Shown: positions 48,995-60,630 of the stretch, in pieces
How positions within the stretch are numbered: the first letter of the stretch is position 1
Layout of the letters: the number at the start of each line of letters is the position of its first letter
Assembly: GCA_022885665.1 (NCBI GenBank)
Contig: JAGQDJ010000060.1
Coordinates: 62,001 to 126,000, forward strand
DNA length: 64,000 nt
DNA from: Triops longicaudatus
Lineage: Eukaryota > Arthropoda > Branchiopoda > Notostraca > Triopsidae
Reading direction: 5' to 3'
The notes under the pieces: model-generated
Told to the model about the DNA's origin: nothing
Database searches by the model: none
Seen by the model: the letters and a program-made list of their open reading frames with translations, nothing else
Translations under genes and position numbers: made by a program

Positions 48995-50445
48995 CCCTGT
49001 TCAAATGTGAAATGCTCCGATTTTCCAATTGATTGTCAGGTTCCATGCCTTAGATATCGATCTTTTGCGTTGATATCGATCTACTATTTCAAATCTGCCT
49101 TCGTACTCCGTTCAAGCTTTGCGCCTGTGAGAGGCGTGAGCAAACAGGTCCCGACCAATTGTGTTCATTCAGCTAGTGCCCTGGAGTTTTTCAGAATGGT
49201 AACAAAAAGTCTATAAGAAGGCTGTGTCTACTCTGTGCGCTGAACGGCTAATGATCGCCATACTGGCAATGTGGAACGGAGTGGACGAAATTATTTAACT
49301 ATTAAAAAATAGATTGAGGAAAACTAGGGTTGGTATTCATTGATCAAAATGCAGTAATAATTCTATATTTTCACAAAATATGGCTTGTTTTCTAAACAAA
49401 TGGGTAGGCGTCAAAATTTTAGTGTATCATGAATTTTAATTCAGCGAGACTACACAGACGCCATCTCTTGCTCGCCACCAAACAGCTTCCAGCTGATGAT
49501 TTCAACAGCACGTGAAATATGCAATATTGAATGCAATAAAGAATTTTGAAAAGAAAATCGCATTTTATATTTTTAAAAAAATCTTCTTAATTGTGTACGT
49601 TTTACTGCATCACAGTAGATATCCGGCTCGTCTGCCGAAACACACAGTTGGTCTACGACGCTGTCACAAAGGGGTTTATGCTTGAATTTGAATTGAATTT
49701 GAATGGGGTATGCGTCACAATAGTTTGTTGCATTTAAGAAAGATAACGACTCGCAATGTATTTTCTGCATAACAAAACATTAAATACTGAAAATCTTCAA
49801 ACTGTTTCAACAAAATATTTAATTATTCTTTTAATACTAAAAAATAATTGAAAATATAAAATTTCAAAGTAACCCACCTTTAAGCGCCAAACTTTTATTT
49901 CATTATTTATACTACCTTTTCTCATATTCTTTCGAAAATCAAATTAACCAGTCGATGGAATCAAAGATAGAATCATTTTTCGGATTCCAGCAGTCTTCGT
50001 GTGCACTGTTTCAATTTATTGCAATTTCCAATGATTGACAAGATTAGACAAGAATTATTATAAAAAATCTCGAAAACAGGTCACAGACATGTATAAAAAA
50101 GATATAGCCGGTCACCCTTAACCATAAAAACACACTGAAAAAGATCAGAACCATCAAATTACAGTAAAAGAGCTGCCTTTAATTAACCATGATTATAATA
50201 AGTATCACTCAATTTAATACAATATATATATGGCGTTAAACAAGTTTGTATCATAAAAGGATGGATTGCAAGGAAGGTTATAGTTTCCCCAATATTTCTA
50301 CCAAATACCATTTTCTTGTGTGTATAATAAACATACTAAATACTTTTTACGACTTTCTGACGCTCACACTATGACAGTCTTATGAACACTTTGAGACTCT
50401 CTTACGACCTTCTTATGCCTTCAATTACCTTAACATTTCGTTTTC

Positions 50446-53400
50446 CTAGTCTAACCTGGCAGTACGATTGAAAACGCCCTCACTTTCCCAAAATTCACAA
50501 TTTGGGTAGCTTTTCTGTGTATGAATCACTTCATCGATGACGTAGACATTGTAGGGCATAGTGAGCAAACCGGGTAGTCTACCGTCGAGGACAAAAGTGT
50601 AGAACATTTTTTGCATATTGCGTACAAAACGAGCGTCTTCCGGGCGACTGATGGGGTACGTTCCCAAAATAGCCTCAATATCCGAGTACTTATCGGCTTG
50701 GACGCCTTGGACACATCCCGGATGCTGCTCGCGGCCATAACGATTGACGTAGAATGACACCGGACTGGACAGTTTTTCACTGGCCACTAAGGCCATGGAA
50801 TGTAATGGACAAATGGAGCTCACATCCGCTAGCAAATTAGCCATGCTGCCAGCTAGGTTGCTATAACGCTCCCGGACACCGCCCAATGACGCATTTCGCA
50901 CCAAATCTTCCAACTTCACTGGACTACAATCATCCACATGATGAGCGTTCACTCCTGAAAATAGTAAAAAATGGTATATTTTTTTAAATAAAGAAATATG
51001 TGTAATTTAACAAGAAAGACAGTACATCGTTAACACAGAATTGTGAGTCATAAATCTCAAAGTCATTACTGTGCAGTTTGGAATTTTTAGAACCCATCTT
51101 ACTGCCAACATATCAGCTTGATGTCAGGAGTTTGTGACAAGCCTTGCATACCAACCACATCCGTGGCTTGTTATCCTTCCCAGGAATGGGTTCCACACCG
51201 CACGTCACTTTCTAAGTTCAACTCCAGTGACTTGATGCTTGTCACACCCCTCTAATATACCAAATACGCATCTATAGGCAACAACGTACCGAGTAAAAAT
51301 TCCTACATAGTTACAAAAACAGATTTAACTTACGTCAATCTGCTGACAGACCTTTCGGGATGTTCTAAAGTATTCCCAAAACATACATGTACCAATTTTC
51401 CTTAGGTTTAGAAGTTTAAACTTGATTGAGACAAAGAAAGTCATTGTTGCTTCAGTAAAAAGTTAGCTTGCGTATTTTGAAAGAGGATTTTCGAAGAGTT
51501 AACAATGTTGAATGTAGTAAAGAGTATCAAGTTATGTGTAATGCGACGTGTATCAAGTTATGTGTAATGCGATGTGTATCAAGTTAGAATGCCAGCGCCA
51601 AATGGAGCGGCGGAGTGGCGGCACTGTAGTCAAGCATCATACAGCGTCAGCGAACGGAATATAAAAAGAATTCATTGTTCAAAGTAAAACTGCTTCTTTC
51701 TATGTGTTCATTCCGTGCTTTTTAATTATTTTGTTCACAGTTATCTTAGCTAAAAGTTTATGTATGCACAATTCATTGAAAGTTTTCCACGAGTTTAAAG
51801 GTTAAAACAAGGTCATCGTGTTTCGTTGCCGACAAATACCACGTGCTGCGATGGCAGGGCCATACATGTGAATTGTAATTTGAATTTGAGAAAAGTAAAA
51901 GATAATCTAAAATAACGACGCCACTAAAATTTTAATAAAACGGAGAGGAGTCTTTTGAACTGCTCATCAATTTCAACTTGTCCACTGCGTTGCTGATGTT
52001 ATCCCTAGTATCAGGCGGTTGAAACTCTAAAACATGGCATTTTTAACGCGGAAAGTTTGGAATTTAGCACAGTCGACATAAAAGTCTCCGGATAAAGGTC
52101 AAGAACCAATTTAGTGAGACTCGTCCTGATAAATCATGGTATTTTGCCATGTTGGAGAATTGACTTTGACGGCTACTTGGCAGTAAAAGAACACTAAGGC
52201 GTTCAAAATATATAGTGATAACCTCAAGTATTGCCCACATAAAAATCATAAAATAACTGCAAGTAAACCCGCGTTTTTTTATGTTTAACACACTGAGTAC
52301 ACAACAAAATTTACAGAAATAACTACAAAATTTTACAGAAAAACTGCTTTAGTTAAGAAAATCAAATCTGTTATCCGAAAAGGTGATTGTACAACGCATC
52401 TAAAGCCAATTTGTGCCTTCGATTTAAATACTCTCTCTGACGCTTCAACAGTATTTAACTGCGCGTAATGTGTGCAACTAAAAAAGAGACTTAAAGAACA
52501 ACGAAACGATATCTGTAAAGCTTTTTTTTACCCTAACCACGCTTTTCACGCAACAGTATTCAAATGTATTCCTTACGCCCGACCCCAACCACCGCCCTTG
52601 AAGTCGAAACAAGCCTTCCGCTCTTGGACTTGTTCCTGAAATCCGCGTTAATGAGACATTTTGGAGCTAGAAGCTGGAATGATTGGCCCACCCTAACAAT
52701 AAAGCCTCAACCTATGTCATACACCTGCTCAGTAACAGCAAGACAACTTAAAAAAAAAATCATAGGAAAACTGGATACTAATGTTGGTTTATCTTAATAA
52801 ACCGTGTTTTAAGGCAATTCTCCATAAACACATGTCGTTTCGTCATTGCCTACTATTAAACGCCGCTCTGAAAAACGTACTACTTCACTTACCCACAACA
52901 AGGGGCGGATCGACGTAAAAGCTCGTGGGCTGTTTCCACGTCTCCAAAAGGGGGCTCATCACGGTATAGCCATCGGCACTAAGCCACCCCATATATTTGG
53001 AGCCGGGCTTATGGGCTTTCATCTGGCTGAGACTTTTCTGTGTAGCTTGCCATAATTGAGCAGACGGCAGGGACAACAGACAGACAACGTCATTGAGAGT
53101 GGCATTGATTGCCGCATCTTTCCAGCACCCACTCGCTTTGAGCAACATTTCTCCCAAGGCCAAACTGTTTTCGGTCGTCTCCTCGCCCGGTCGCCCGCTG
53201 CCACCCGTCACCCACGCCTAATCATATTTTCAGTTATTGTAAATATGTGAAACAAGCGCAAAACAAACAACAACGAAAAGAACTAAATTAACCTCCTTTT
53301 TATGTTCCTTTTTTGGTACTTTTTCTGTTTTTAAAAATCATACAAAATAAAAGCTACACTAACCTCTCTTCTATTTTACCAAAAGTACCAAATAAAAAAA

Positions 53401-55394
53401 CTATATTTTGATTATCTTTTTGTATTTATTACTATTATTATTGATTTTATTTATTTGCTCTCTTTTTAATTTCTTACTTGTGTAAAGAGGTGTGCGATGC
53501 CCCGAGGGGGTCGAACGCTGGTAACAGATGATACCAGACTTGCCCCCGCCCCCCAGCCTAACAAGGTAACTTCACGGGGATCACCACCAAAATGGTCTGC
53601 ATTTAAATGCAGCCAAGTCAATGCAGCCACGAGATCCGTTAAGCCTAAATTCCGTGCTTGGGCGATGGACTGTCGTAATCTAAAGAGTTTATTCGACGCT
53701 TCGGCCATTGAGACGCCCAAATCAGCTCTAATATCGTCTGAAGAGGCGTTGTAGTACAAATCGGAGCGAAAGGACGGTAAAAACCCCTGAGGGCCTAAAC
53801 GGAACCGGACGACGACGAAAACCACATTTTTCTCTTTAGCCAATTTCCCAGTAGGTTGCAAATGCGACGGAAAATAGTCGTCGTCGACCGTATCAGAGCC
53901 CCATAAGAAAGGCGTGGCCACGAGGACCACTACAGGTACAGGACTGTCGTACGAAACGTGTGGCGTGTAGATGTCTAAAGTTAAGCAATTTTCGGATCCG
54001 GTGATGTTGCCACCCGAGAGGTGTAAGCAGGTCTTAGGACTGGAATCGTAACGTAAAACGTCGCTCCAACAATGCTCGAGACGTGAATGAGCGAATGAGG
54101 GGCTCCAACGATCCCAAAATGCGGTAGAATGCGGGGAGAAATTAATATCAGGACTGGGAGAAACCGGAGGCAAGGCGTAAGGGATACCGTGGAACATGAC
54201 CCCGCCCCCTGAACCACGCCTATAACAATTAGAATGCATTAATACAACTTTATATACGAGTTACACGTAAAACTGATAATCTTATGAATAGTCAATAACA
54301 AACGGGTGCTAAATGTAAGCTTTATTAACAGTGATCGTACTCGATTTTTGTGAACAAATGCACATAATAAGGCCGTTTTTCCTGCATGTGCCAATTTCAG
54401 TCCGATTTCAATTTTGCGCCATTAGCTGCGGATAGAAATTGGCAGAAAGGAAAACACAACGTTCCTAAAACATTGAATAGTCCCACATTTTAAATTTGGG
54501 ACATCTTTAACGTGTTAGATGGACATTTTACTACTTTTCAACGAACTGGGGTCATTTAATGAGACTTCGCGTTAAAAAAGTGTTTTAGAACACAATCTAG
54601 TCGTAAAACAAGGCTCAAAGGTAAAATTTGTCCATTGGGCTATCAATCTGTTTCGCTTTTACAAAAAAGATTTATATAAAAATTACACTGAAATAGCAAA
54701 AATAAATCGGTCATTTTATTGGTATTACCCTTCAACCGGGCCGCATGAAGTAATGGCAATGACGACTTGGTCGTCTTCGTAAATTGTGTCGCGTCTTTCT
54801 TCGGCGTTGTGGAACCAGAAAACAAGACCGATGGCTAAACCCAACAAAGTAATTGTGGCTGCTAAGGCAACTGCAAGAATTGACATTTTTAGGTATGCTG
54901 AAAATAAAAATTTTAAAAAATCTATTTTTTTGTACTTTTCAATTATATATCTGTCGATTTGCTTGTTTTCCGTTATAAGCTTAACCAAATCTAATTAAAC
55001 TAAACCTATCCTAGTTTAACTTGTTTGACCAATTTTAACGTATTTTAACACGTCGAGGTGACGTGAATAAACAAAAATTATTACATTTCTTTGAAATAAG
55101 AGATTTTTGAAACTGAGAATTTATTGCTTACGAAGAAGGCTTTTATGAAGAAGCAAGCGACCGCAAGGTCCAACTCGTTTACGGAATGCAACACCCGTTT
55201 CTCCACATATATTGGCAGTGCTGCTGAATTCCGTGAATTCGTAGATGATTTCTTGGGAGGGTATATCAGTTTCATCGTCAACTGTGTCAGCTTCTTCCTT
55301 GGATTGACGTATTGACTGCAAAAAAAGCCAATCGATAATTGAATACAATACGCACAAATAGCACCTGCTCGCTTACCATCATTTTGTGAGACAT
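50446..55394 (-). CDS. Nrt: Neurotactin-like membrane protein with inactive cholinesterase domain
   Basis: Six exons, in transcript order: 55394-55377, 55315-55132, 54897-54729, 54219-53478, 53217-52893 and 50954-50446. They encode 648 aa, and all phases agree. A short acidic cytoplasmic tail (about 70 aa, MSHKMM|SIRQSKEEADTVDD) leads to a signal-anchor helix (about 73-96), then an extracellular carboxylesterase/cholinesterase domain from about residue 112. Family marks: SCGPVEG, GIPYALPP, SENCLTLDIY, FRLGPQGFL and WLHLNADHFGGDP. The nucleophile elbow GxSxG is GWGAGAS (345-351), so the catalytic Ser is Gly. The region where the catalytic His would stand reads GVQADKYSDIEAILG, without His. It therefore cannot hydrolyse esters and is probably an adhesion molecule like Drosophila neurotactin or gliotactin. 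Single-pass type II topology favours neurotactin. Confidence 0.88.
51525..51586. repeat. Short tandem repeat, ~26-bp unit x ~2.4
   Basis: The unit gtatcaagttatgtgtaatg plus 'cga(c/t)gt' is repeated head to tail about 2.4 times in the last intron of the neurotactin-like gene. Copies are nearly identical. Confidence 0.7.
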
Positions 55395-55441
55395 TACACT
55401 GCACGACTTGGTAAATATCAAGGAAATTAAGGTTCTGTGAG

Positions 55442-55448
55442 TTTTATA
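55442..55448 (-). promoter_or_regulatory. TATA-like box of neurotactin-like gene
   Basis: TATAAAA on the minus strand lies 48 bases before the start codon at 55394. This would put transcription start about 20 bases before the ATG. The very short first coding exon (18 nt) fits a start just downstream. It is a motif match only. Confidence 0.4.
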
Positions 55449-55961
55449 TTCAGTTTCGGGAGAGGGAGCACAGGTTTATATAATTATCTTATGGAATGGA
55501 ATGTTTCTCAGATCTCTAGTTCTCAAATCCCTAACACGCTACTGTTGTTAAACATGAGAAAAGTCACGTTTAGGAACGTCAAGGACTTTCATTTGTCACG
55601 CGTCCAATGAAACTGCGAATCGCCTAAATGTTGCCTTGCACTTATTAAAATTGCACTGAAAATGCAAGTTACTTCAAACCAACTTTTCAATTTATTAAAA
55701 TTGTTTATCCTTGTTTAACTTCCCAGCGTGATTTTAATAGTTTATTTGAACATTAGGTATGTGATATTGTAGCCTCGTGCATTCGATCTGAACTACAATA
55801 CATAGCTGCTTGTTTGATTTTTAAAATAAAAGATCTAAAACCATGTTAACAGTACAATCGGCATTGTATGCCAAATTTACCATTTTAATGTGAAAGAAAA
55901 TAAATTTATCTTTAGTAGTGAAGATGGCTTATTCCAAAATTACTGTTTCTCGTGATAATCC

Positions 55962-56462
55962 GCCAGGTGTGCCACTGAGGAAAATGAAAGAGAAGGCTTT
56001 CAAGAAAGCCCGCCCAGGATGGTGTTCGTAGTTTATATTAGCAGCGTCATTTGGATTCCAGTGGCGCGCTTCGAAAGGCTGGCTGGTCTTGCGTAGTACA
56101 GTTCTTCTTTTCCGGTTGTTCGTACCGAGGTAAAGAAGGGCAAAGTGCAAATTGCCGTAATGCTGCATTCTACGTTATAATAAGCGATTAGAAAAAAAGT
56201 AGCTAAAATGAATAACAACGTGGAGGAAAATTTTCATTAAACGAGTTTTATAATAATGTATGTCCAATATTACTGTACAATAAAAAAGTCACTATCGCAT
56301 TAATCCAGATGCATAAGTAAATATAAGCTTTGCGTAGAGGATAATCTAACGCCCCACTGGCATCCTAGCGACAGTAGTAAAACATAAGCAACAGAGACCA
56401 TCCCGGGCGGGGTTTCTTGAAGACCATCTCTCATTTTCCTCAGTGGCAAACCTGGCAGATAA
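55962..56462. mobile_element. Foldback element with ~115-bp inverted arms
   Basis: The left arm, about 55962-56080, contains 'gccactgaggaaaatga', then a 'cccgcccaggatggt' block, then 'ttccagtggcgcg'. The right arm, about 56345-56462, reads the same blocks in the same order on the minus strand ('gccactgaggaaaatga', 'cccgcccgggatggt', 'tgccagtggggcg'). About 260 bases separate the arms. It has no open frame of its own and could form a long hairpin. Confidence 0.65.
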
Positions 56463-56496
56463 GTAGGTCAAACTTATGTTTGGAATAAGTCTATTG

Positions 56497-56837
56497 CAGG
56501 GGTAGGCAATGTTTCCCCCCTTCATGGGCCGTTTAAAGCCATGGGAAGTGGCTGGGGGTCGGATCGAGACATGAGATGAAGGACGGCCGGATTAGTCAAC
56601 TGAAATACTTAATCGGCCAGTGCTTAACCAAAACATAAAGACAGGTCGTTCACAAAGAATTACTTTTAAATTAAGGTTCCTCTCTTCTTGTAAAGACTTA
56701 AGATTTTTGTATGTTGTTTTGTAACTTTAATTTACTATATTACCTAAGGTGTAATTCTCTATCAGAGGCTTTGCGGACCGGATAGATTGGGCATTCGGAC
56801 CGGTTCCAGCACGCGGGCCATAGGTTGCCGACTACTA
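56497..56837. mobile_element. Degraded hAT element
   Basis: It starts caggggtaggcaat and ends with the complement of tagtagtcggcaacc, decayed versions of the common hAT end CAGGGGTCGGCAACCT. Near the right end it has the usual 'gcgggccataggttgccgac' block, with further 'gcggaccgg' motifs before it. The flanking 8 bases match poorly, so no duplication can be claimed. About 340 bp, no coding. Confidence 0.7.
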
Positions 56838-56973
56838 CGTTAGCGCTTCGCAATGCTACAGTGCACGTAATTTCAGCGTGGCGTTTCGCGGTTCAACAAG
56901 TTACCATTCCACGTGTGGTAAATGCAGTAAAGAAAACATCTCAAGATACGAAACTATTTAAACGCATTTAAAC

Positions 56974-59892
56974 ATGGCTAAACGAAAGCAATCTTTGTCA
57001 GAAAAACTCGCAGAGTTAGCAGATCCTACTCCCAAATTCACAGACCCGGAAAATGATAACGAAGGTAATTGCAATCAATTTTGTATAATTTATTTTCAAC
57101 GGTTTCTTTATTTTTTTTAGATACTTTCCCAAGAGTTGAAGATTATGATGAAGATTTGCAACAATCAGCCTCAACACAGAAGCTACGCAAAAACTTACGA
57201 CACCTAGCCACACCTGCTTTAACCACAGATTCGAGATATGCGGGGAAACCTGTTTCCAGAAAAAGTTTTATGCAAGAATCGGAATCAGATGATTCTGGTG
57301 CTGCGAGCGAAGACGGAGAAGATATAGATGAAGATGACCTAGCAGCATTCCGCTCTAAACTCACGCTCCACAAGTAAAGATACCAAAAAATAATAAATAA
57401 ATAAAACCTAGAATAGTCGAGTTTAAGAAACAATGTTAAATTAAAACTAAGTTTGTTACGATTGCTATATAAATTAATATTTGTATGAAGAAAAGAGTAA
57501 ACAATAAAATGGAAACGAGAAATACTCACGCAGGTACCAGTTTGTGAAAAAAAGCTTTAAATAATTTCCTACAGGTTTTTAAGGCACGTTTCAGTAACTT
57601 TTTTCATTTTGTTTAGGAAAAAGGCTTCAAAAGACTCTTATAACGAGGATGAAGAGAAAGAAAGTGACGAAGAGGAAGATGGGGAAGAAGAAGAGGATGA
57701 AACCGACGAAGATGGAGAAGACGAAGCAGCGAGTGTGGAAGACGAAGATAACGAAGAAGAAATGGATGACGAAGAAGGTTCGGGCGAAGAAAGTGATGAC
57801 GATGAAAGCTTGGATGAAAATGAGGAAGAAGAATCTTCAGGCTTGAAAACGTTTTCTTCCATGAATTTTGACTCCGAGATTCAGAAAGGCCAAGCTGTTC
57901 GCAATCAACTGGGTAATTTTTAAGCACAATTACCTTACGATGCTAATTGCTTTCTATTGTCAGTTCCAAGTCCTTTAATGTATTCAACTGCATATTAGCT
58001 TTCGTTAAAAAAAAGAAAGAAAAATAGAAACTATCTTAAACGTAGCTTATTAACGATTACAACGAAATTTCTTTGTTGTTATATTACCGTAGTACAGTGG
58101 TGCCCAACCTACGGCCCGCGGGCCATTTCCGGCCCGCGAAGGTGCCTCACACGGCCCGCTCATTTATACCGCTCATGTATATCACTGCATAGTTTCATTT
58201 TTAACGTCGGCATGATTCTGGCGAAACCGGAACATTCAGGCCCGCGAGACTTTATATTATGTCGCGCGCGGCCCTCGGGTGAAAAAAGGTTGGGCACCAC
58301 TGCCGTAGTGTTACTGAAGGAAATATATGTTTGTTAATTTACTACTTTATAATTTTATATAATTTATGCTTTGAACGTATTTGTGTTCTTGAACGATGTA
58401 AATATTTTTTGTTTTGACTTTTATAATGTGCGTACGTTATAAAATATTAATTTTAGGGATATGGGATGCGTTACTGGAAATCCGAATCAAGTGCCAGAAA
58501 GTATTGTTGTCCACCAATCAACTGCCACCACCAGAAACCTATCCATTATTCAATGAGCACGGCGACAAATCGTACAAAACAGCACTCAGTACCGCGAAAG
58601 AGTCGTTAAGAGCCATGTTAGACGATTTACTTGAATTGCAAACGAATTTGCTAGCTGCCAACCCCCAGACGAGTTATATCGTAACGGGTAAAGAGCCACA
58701 ACTAGACGGAAGGTATAAATTTGTACAAAGATGAAACAATACATTAAATAAATTATTAAATTAACGTATTTTATAAGAATAAATGAAAAAAATAAAAATA
58801 AGTAAATTCTAAAAAATAAATGTAAAAAAATACATAAAGAAACAAATCAGTGTGTATAACAAATTTACTAACCAACATTAAAAATTCAAAGAGAAAAAGC
58901 GGTAAAATTTTAAGTACTTCCACGAAAAATAGCAACAAGGAAGATTACAACTAGTTTTCTTGCATTTTTTTCTGTTTCGTGATTGAATTGTATTCGTTGA
59001 TTTCAGTTTTCACAACTTCATAAAATAAGTCAGTTTTTATTTTTTCATTTGTTTTTCTAGCGATGAAGAAATTCCGAGTGACACAGAAGACGAAGAAGAT
59101 AAAGTCACAGACGTCAAACCTCCGAAAAAGCGTCAAAAGCTATCTGAATACGGTGAATTACTTCAAAAACGGCACGATGACTTCAAAAAGTTCCGTAACC
59201 AAGTTTTAACACTGTGGAATGAGAAAACACGCCTAGGCACGGGAAAGAATGCTAAAAGCTTTGCCGCTTTTGAACAACCCATTTTGACCCAAATAAACAA
59301 CATTCTCGCAGACCGACACAGACTCATTCACCGTACCAGAATACAACGATCAGCTTACAGAATATTGGGCAAACAGAAGGAAAACGTGAACGTTGAAGAA
59401 ACACCGGTTGATGGAGCCGTGAGTTTTAATTTTCAGCGATTAAATGTATTTTAGTTGATACAACATCTATAAAATAATTTATGAATTGGGAAAAAAGAAT
59501 TTATTCAATATTTTCTGTATTTGCGAAAGTTCTGATAATGCTTTTGTGTGCAGGTAACGCATGAGGAGAAAGCCAAAGCGGATGAGGATGAAGAACCGGA
59601 GATTTTCGACGATGATGACTTTTACCATCAGTTGTTGAGAGAACTTATCGAAAGGAAAACGATGGATAATTCCGATCCGATTTCGATGGGACGACAGTGG
59701 TTAGAAATTCAAAGAATGCGAGCGAAAGCTAAACGTAAAGTAGACACTAAAGCTTCTAAAGGCCGTAAGTTGCGATATGACGTGCATCAGAAATTAGTTT
59801 CATTCATGGCACCGCATCCTGAAAAGGAGTGGACCGATGCAGCCAAAAATGACCTGTTTGCTTCGTTGTTTGGAGTTAAAAAATGGAGATAA
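56974..59892 (+). CDS. AATF: AATF / Che-1 (Bfr2 homologue)
   Basis: Six exons: 56974-57064, 57121-57373, 57617-57912, 58457-58712, 59061-59418 and 59554-59892. They encode 530 aa (human: 560). AATF/Bfr2 is a nucleolar protein of the small-subunit processome (the ANN complex with NGDN and NOL10) and in mammals also an RNA polymerase II cofactor. Seen: basic N-terminus MAKRKQSLSEKLAELADP; conserved RYAGKPVSRK; a very acidic Asp/Glu tract (about 120-190); and the AATF-specific domain IWDALLEIRIKCQKVLLSTN. A basic PPKKRQK patch precedes the second helical domain. The C-terminal TRAUB domain has DDDFYHQLLRELIERK, then KGRKLRYDVHQKLVSFMAP and a final SLFGVKKWR. All splice phases agree. Intron 3 contains a hAT MITE. 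Confidence 0.96.
58087..58310. mobile_element. hAT-type MITE in AATF intron 3
   Basis: A 208-bp element (58095-58302) with 16-bp perfect terminal inverted repeats CAGTGGTGCCCAACCT. It is flanked by CCGTAGTA and CCGTAGTG, an 8-bp duplication with one mismatch. The interior carries the typical 'cggcccgcgggcc' and 'cggcccgct' motifs of this widespread hAT family. It has no coding capacity. Confidence 0.92.
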
Positions 59893-60626
59893 AAAAGTGG
59901 CGTGAATACAGACAAGTTAAACTTTTATTCTGCATTTTTCATTTCCTTTTGTTTTTGCTTTATTTTAAAGGAAGAGAAGATTTCGTTATGGAGAAGTATT
60001 ATGCTACGAGCCGAAGTCTTTACCAAATCACGCCCCTAGTAGCTTGAAAGTGTAAAATCTGCCATTAAATGGCAAAACACTGGAAGGCGCCTTGAGGCTC
60101 CCTTCCCTTGTTTTTCCATTGTTGGTCGAATTGAAAGGCTTATGCTCACATTAGTGAATTTAACGAAACGATTAGGATGTCTGAAGATCCAAGTGCATTT
60201 GGAAACATTTCTTTGGCTATGTACAATTAGAAATAACATCTAAGGTTACGAGATCGGGCGAAAGCCGGTGTACCGGCAAGGAGTCGGTATTTGGGTTCAT
60301 TGCCGTACTAATTTCCATTAGTCTCATGAATGAATTGTCTTATGAGAATAAAGTTTCGTAAGGTTCCTTGTTCTAAACTTAAACTAAGCATGGTTTACTT
60401 GGTTTACAAGGAAACAATGTGAAAAGCTGACAGTATAGCTTTTATTTTAGTATTCGTCAAAAGGGTCTCACAGTTATCGAAAATGGCGACAGTTAAGTCA
60501 TTGTCACCATCTTTTGACAACTGAATGCTTGCTTGTGTACTTTAATAATCGAGAATTTTGTATCGATCGTTGCAATAATTTAGAATGATTGTAGAAACTT
60601 GTAGATGTAGATGAATGGACAGAATT
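59893..60626. other. Intergenic, AATF to unrecognised minus-strand gene
   Basis: Two 3' ends meet here. Most of the stretch from 60013 to about 60170 is a copy of dispersed repeat C. A small hairpin (gccgg-tgta-ccggc) lies near 60264-60277. No gene is seen. Confidence 0.5.
60013..60170 (+). repeat. Dispersed repeat C, second copy
   Basis: Starts 'gtctttaccaaatcacgccc' and follows the order of blocks in 23851-24060: the caaatcacg(g)cccct block, 'tgaaagtg(c/t)aaaatc', 'gctc', 'gtcgaa(g/t)tgaaaggctt' and 'agt(a/g)aatt(c/t)a'. Roughly 150 alignable bases, strongly diverged. Confidence 0.55.
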
Positions 60627-60630
60627 TTAT
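60621..60630 (-). terminator. Poly(A) signal overlapping the stop codon
   Basis: On the minus strand the last codons read TTTGAATAAAATTC, so AATAAA includes the TAA stop of the unrecognised gene. The 3'UTR would be only 10-30 nt. It is a motif match, consistent with the proposed exon 2. Confidence 0.4.

Larger units (their letters stand above)
47798..50445. other. Intergenic, KCNQ to neurotactin-like gene (tail to tail)
   Basis: Apart from the two hAT MITEs at 48.5-49.0 kb, I see only AT-rich DNA without a supported gene. The genes on both sides end here, so it holds both 3' regions. No AATAAA can be assigned with confidence to KCNQ. Confidence 0.5.
55395..56973. other. Divergent intergenic region, neurotactin-like and AATF
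   Basis: The two flanking genes point away from each other, so both promoters lie here. The middle is filled by a foldback repeat (55962-56462) and an old hAT element (56497-56837). No other gene is supported. An 79-codon minus-strand frame (55929-56168) lies inside the foldback arm and is not counted as a gene. Confidence 0.55.

Noticed and set aside
55929..56168. 79-codon minus-strand frame upstream of the neurotactin-like gene
   Set aside because: First considered as an extra cytoplasmic exon, but it lies in the arm of a foldback element. The true first exon (MSHKMM, 55394-55377) splices in phase without it.
57613..57927. 104-codon minus-strand frame rich in Leu/His, and a 74-codon poly-Ser frame
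   Set aside because: Both are reverse readings of the GAA/GAT-rich acidic exon 3 of AATF.
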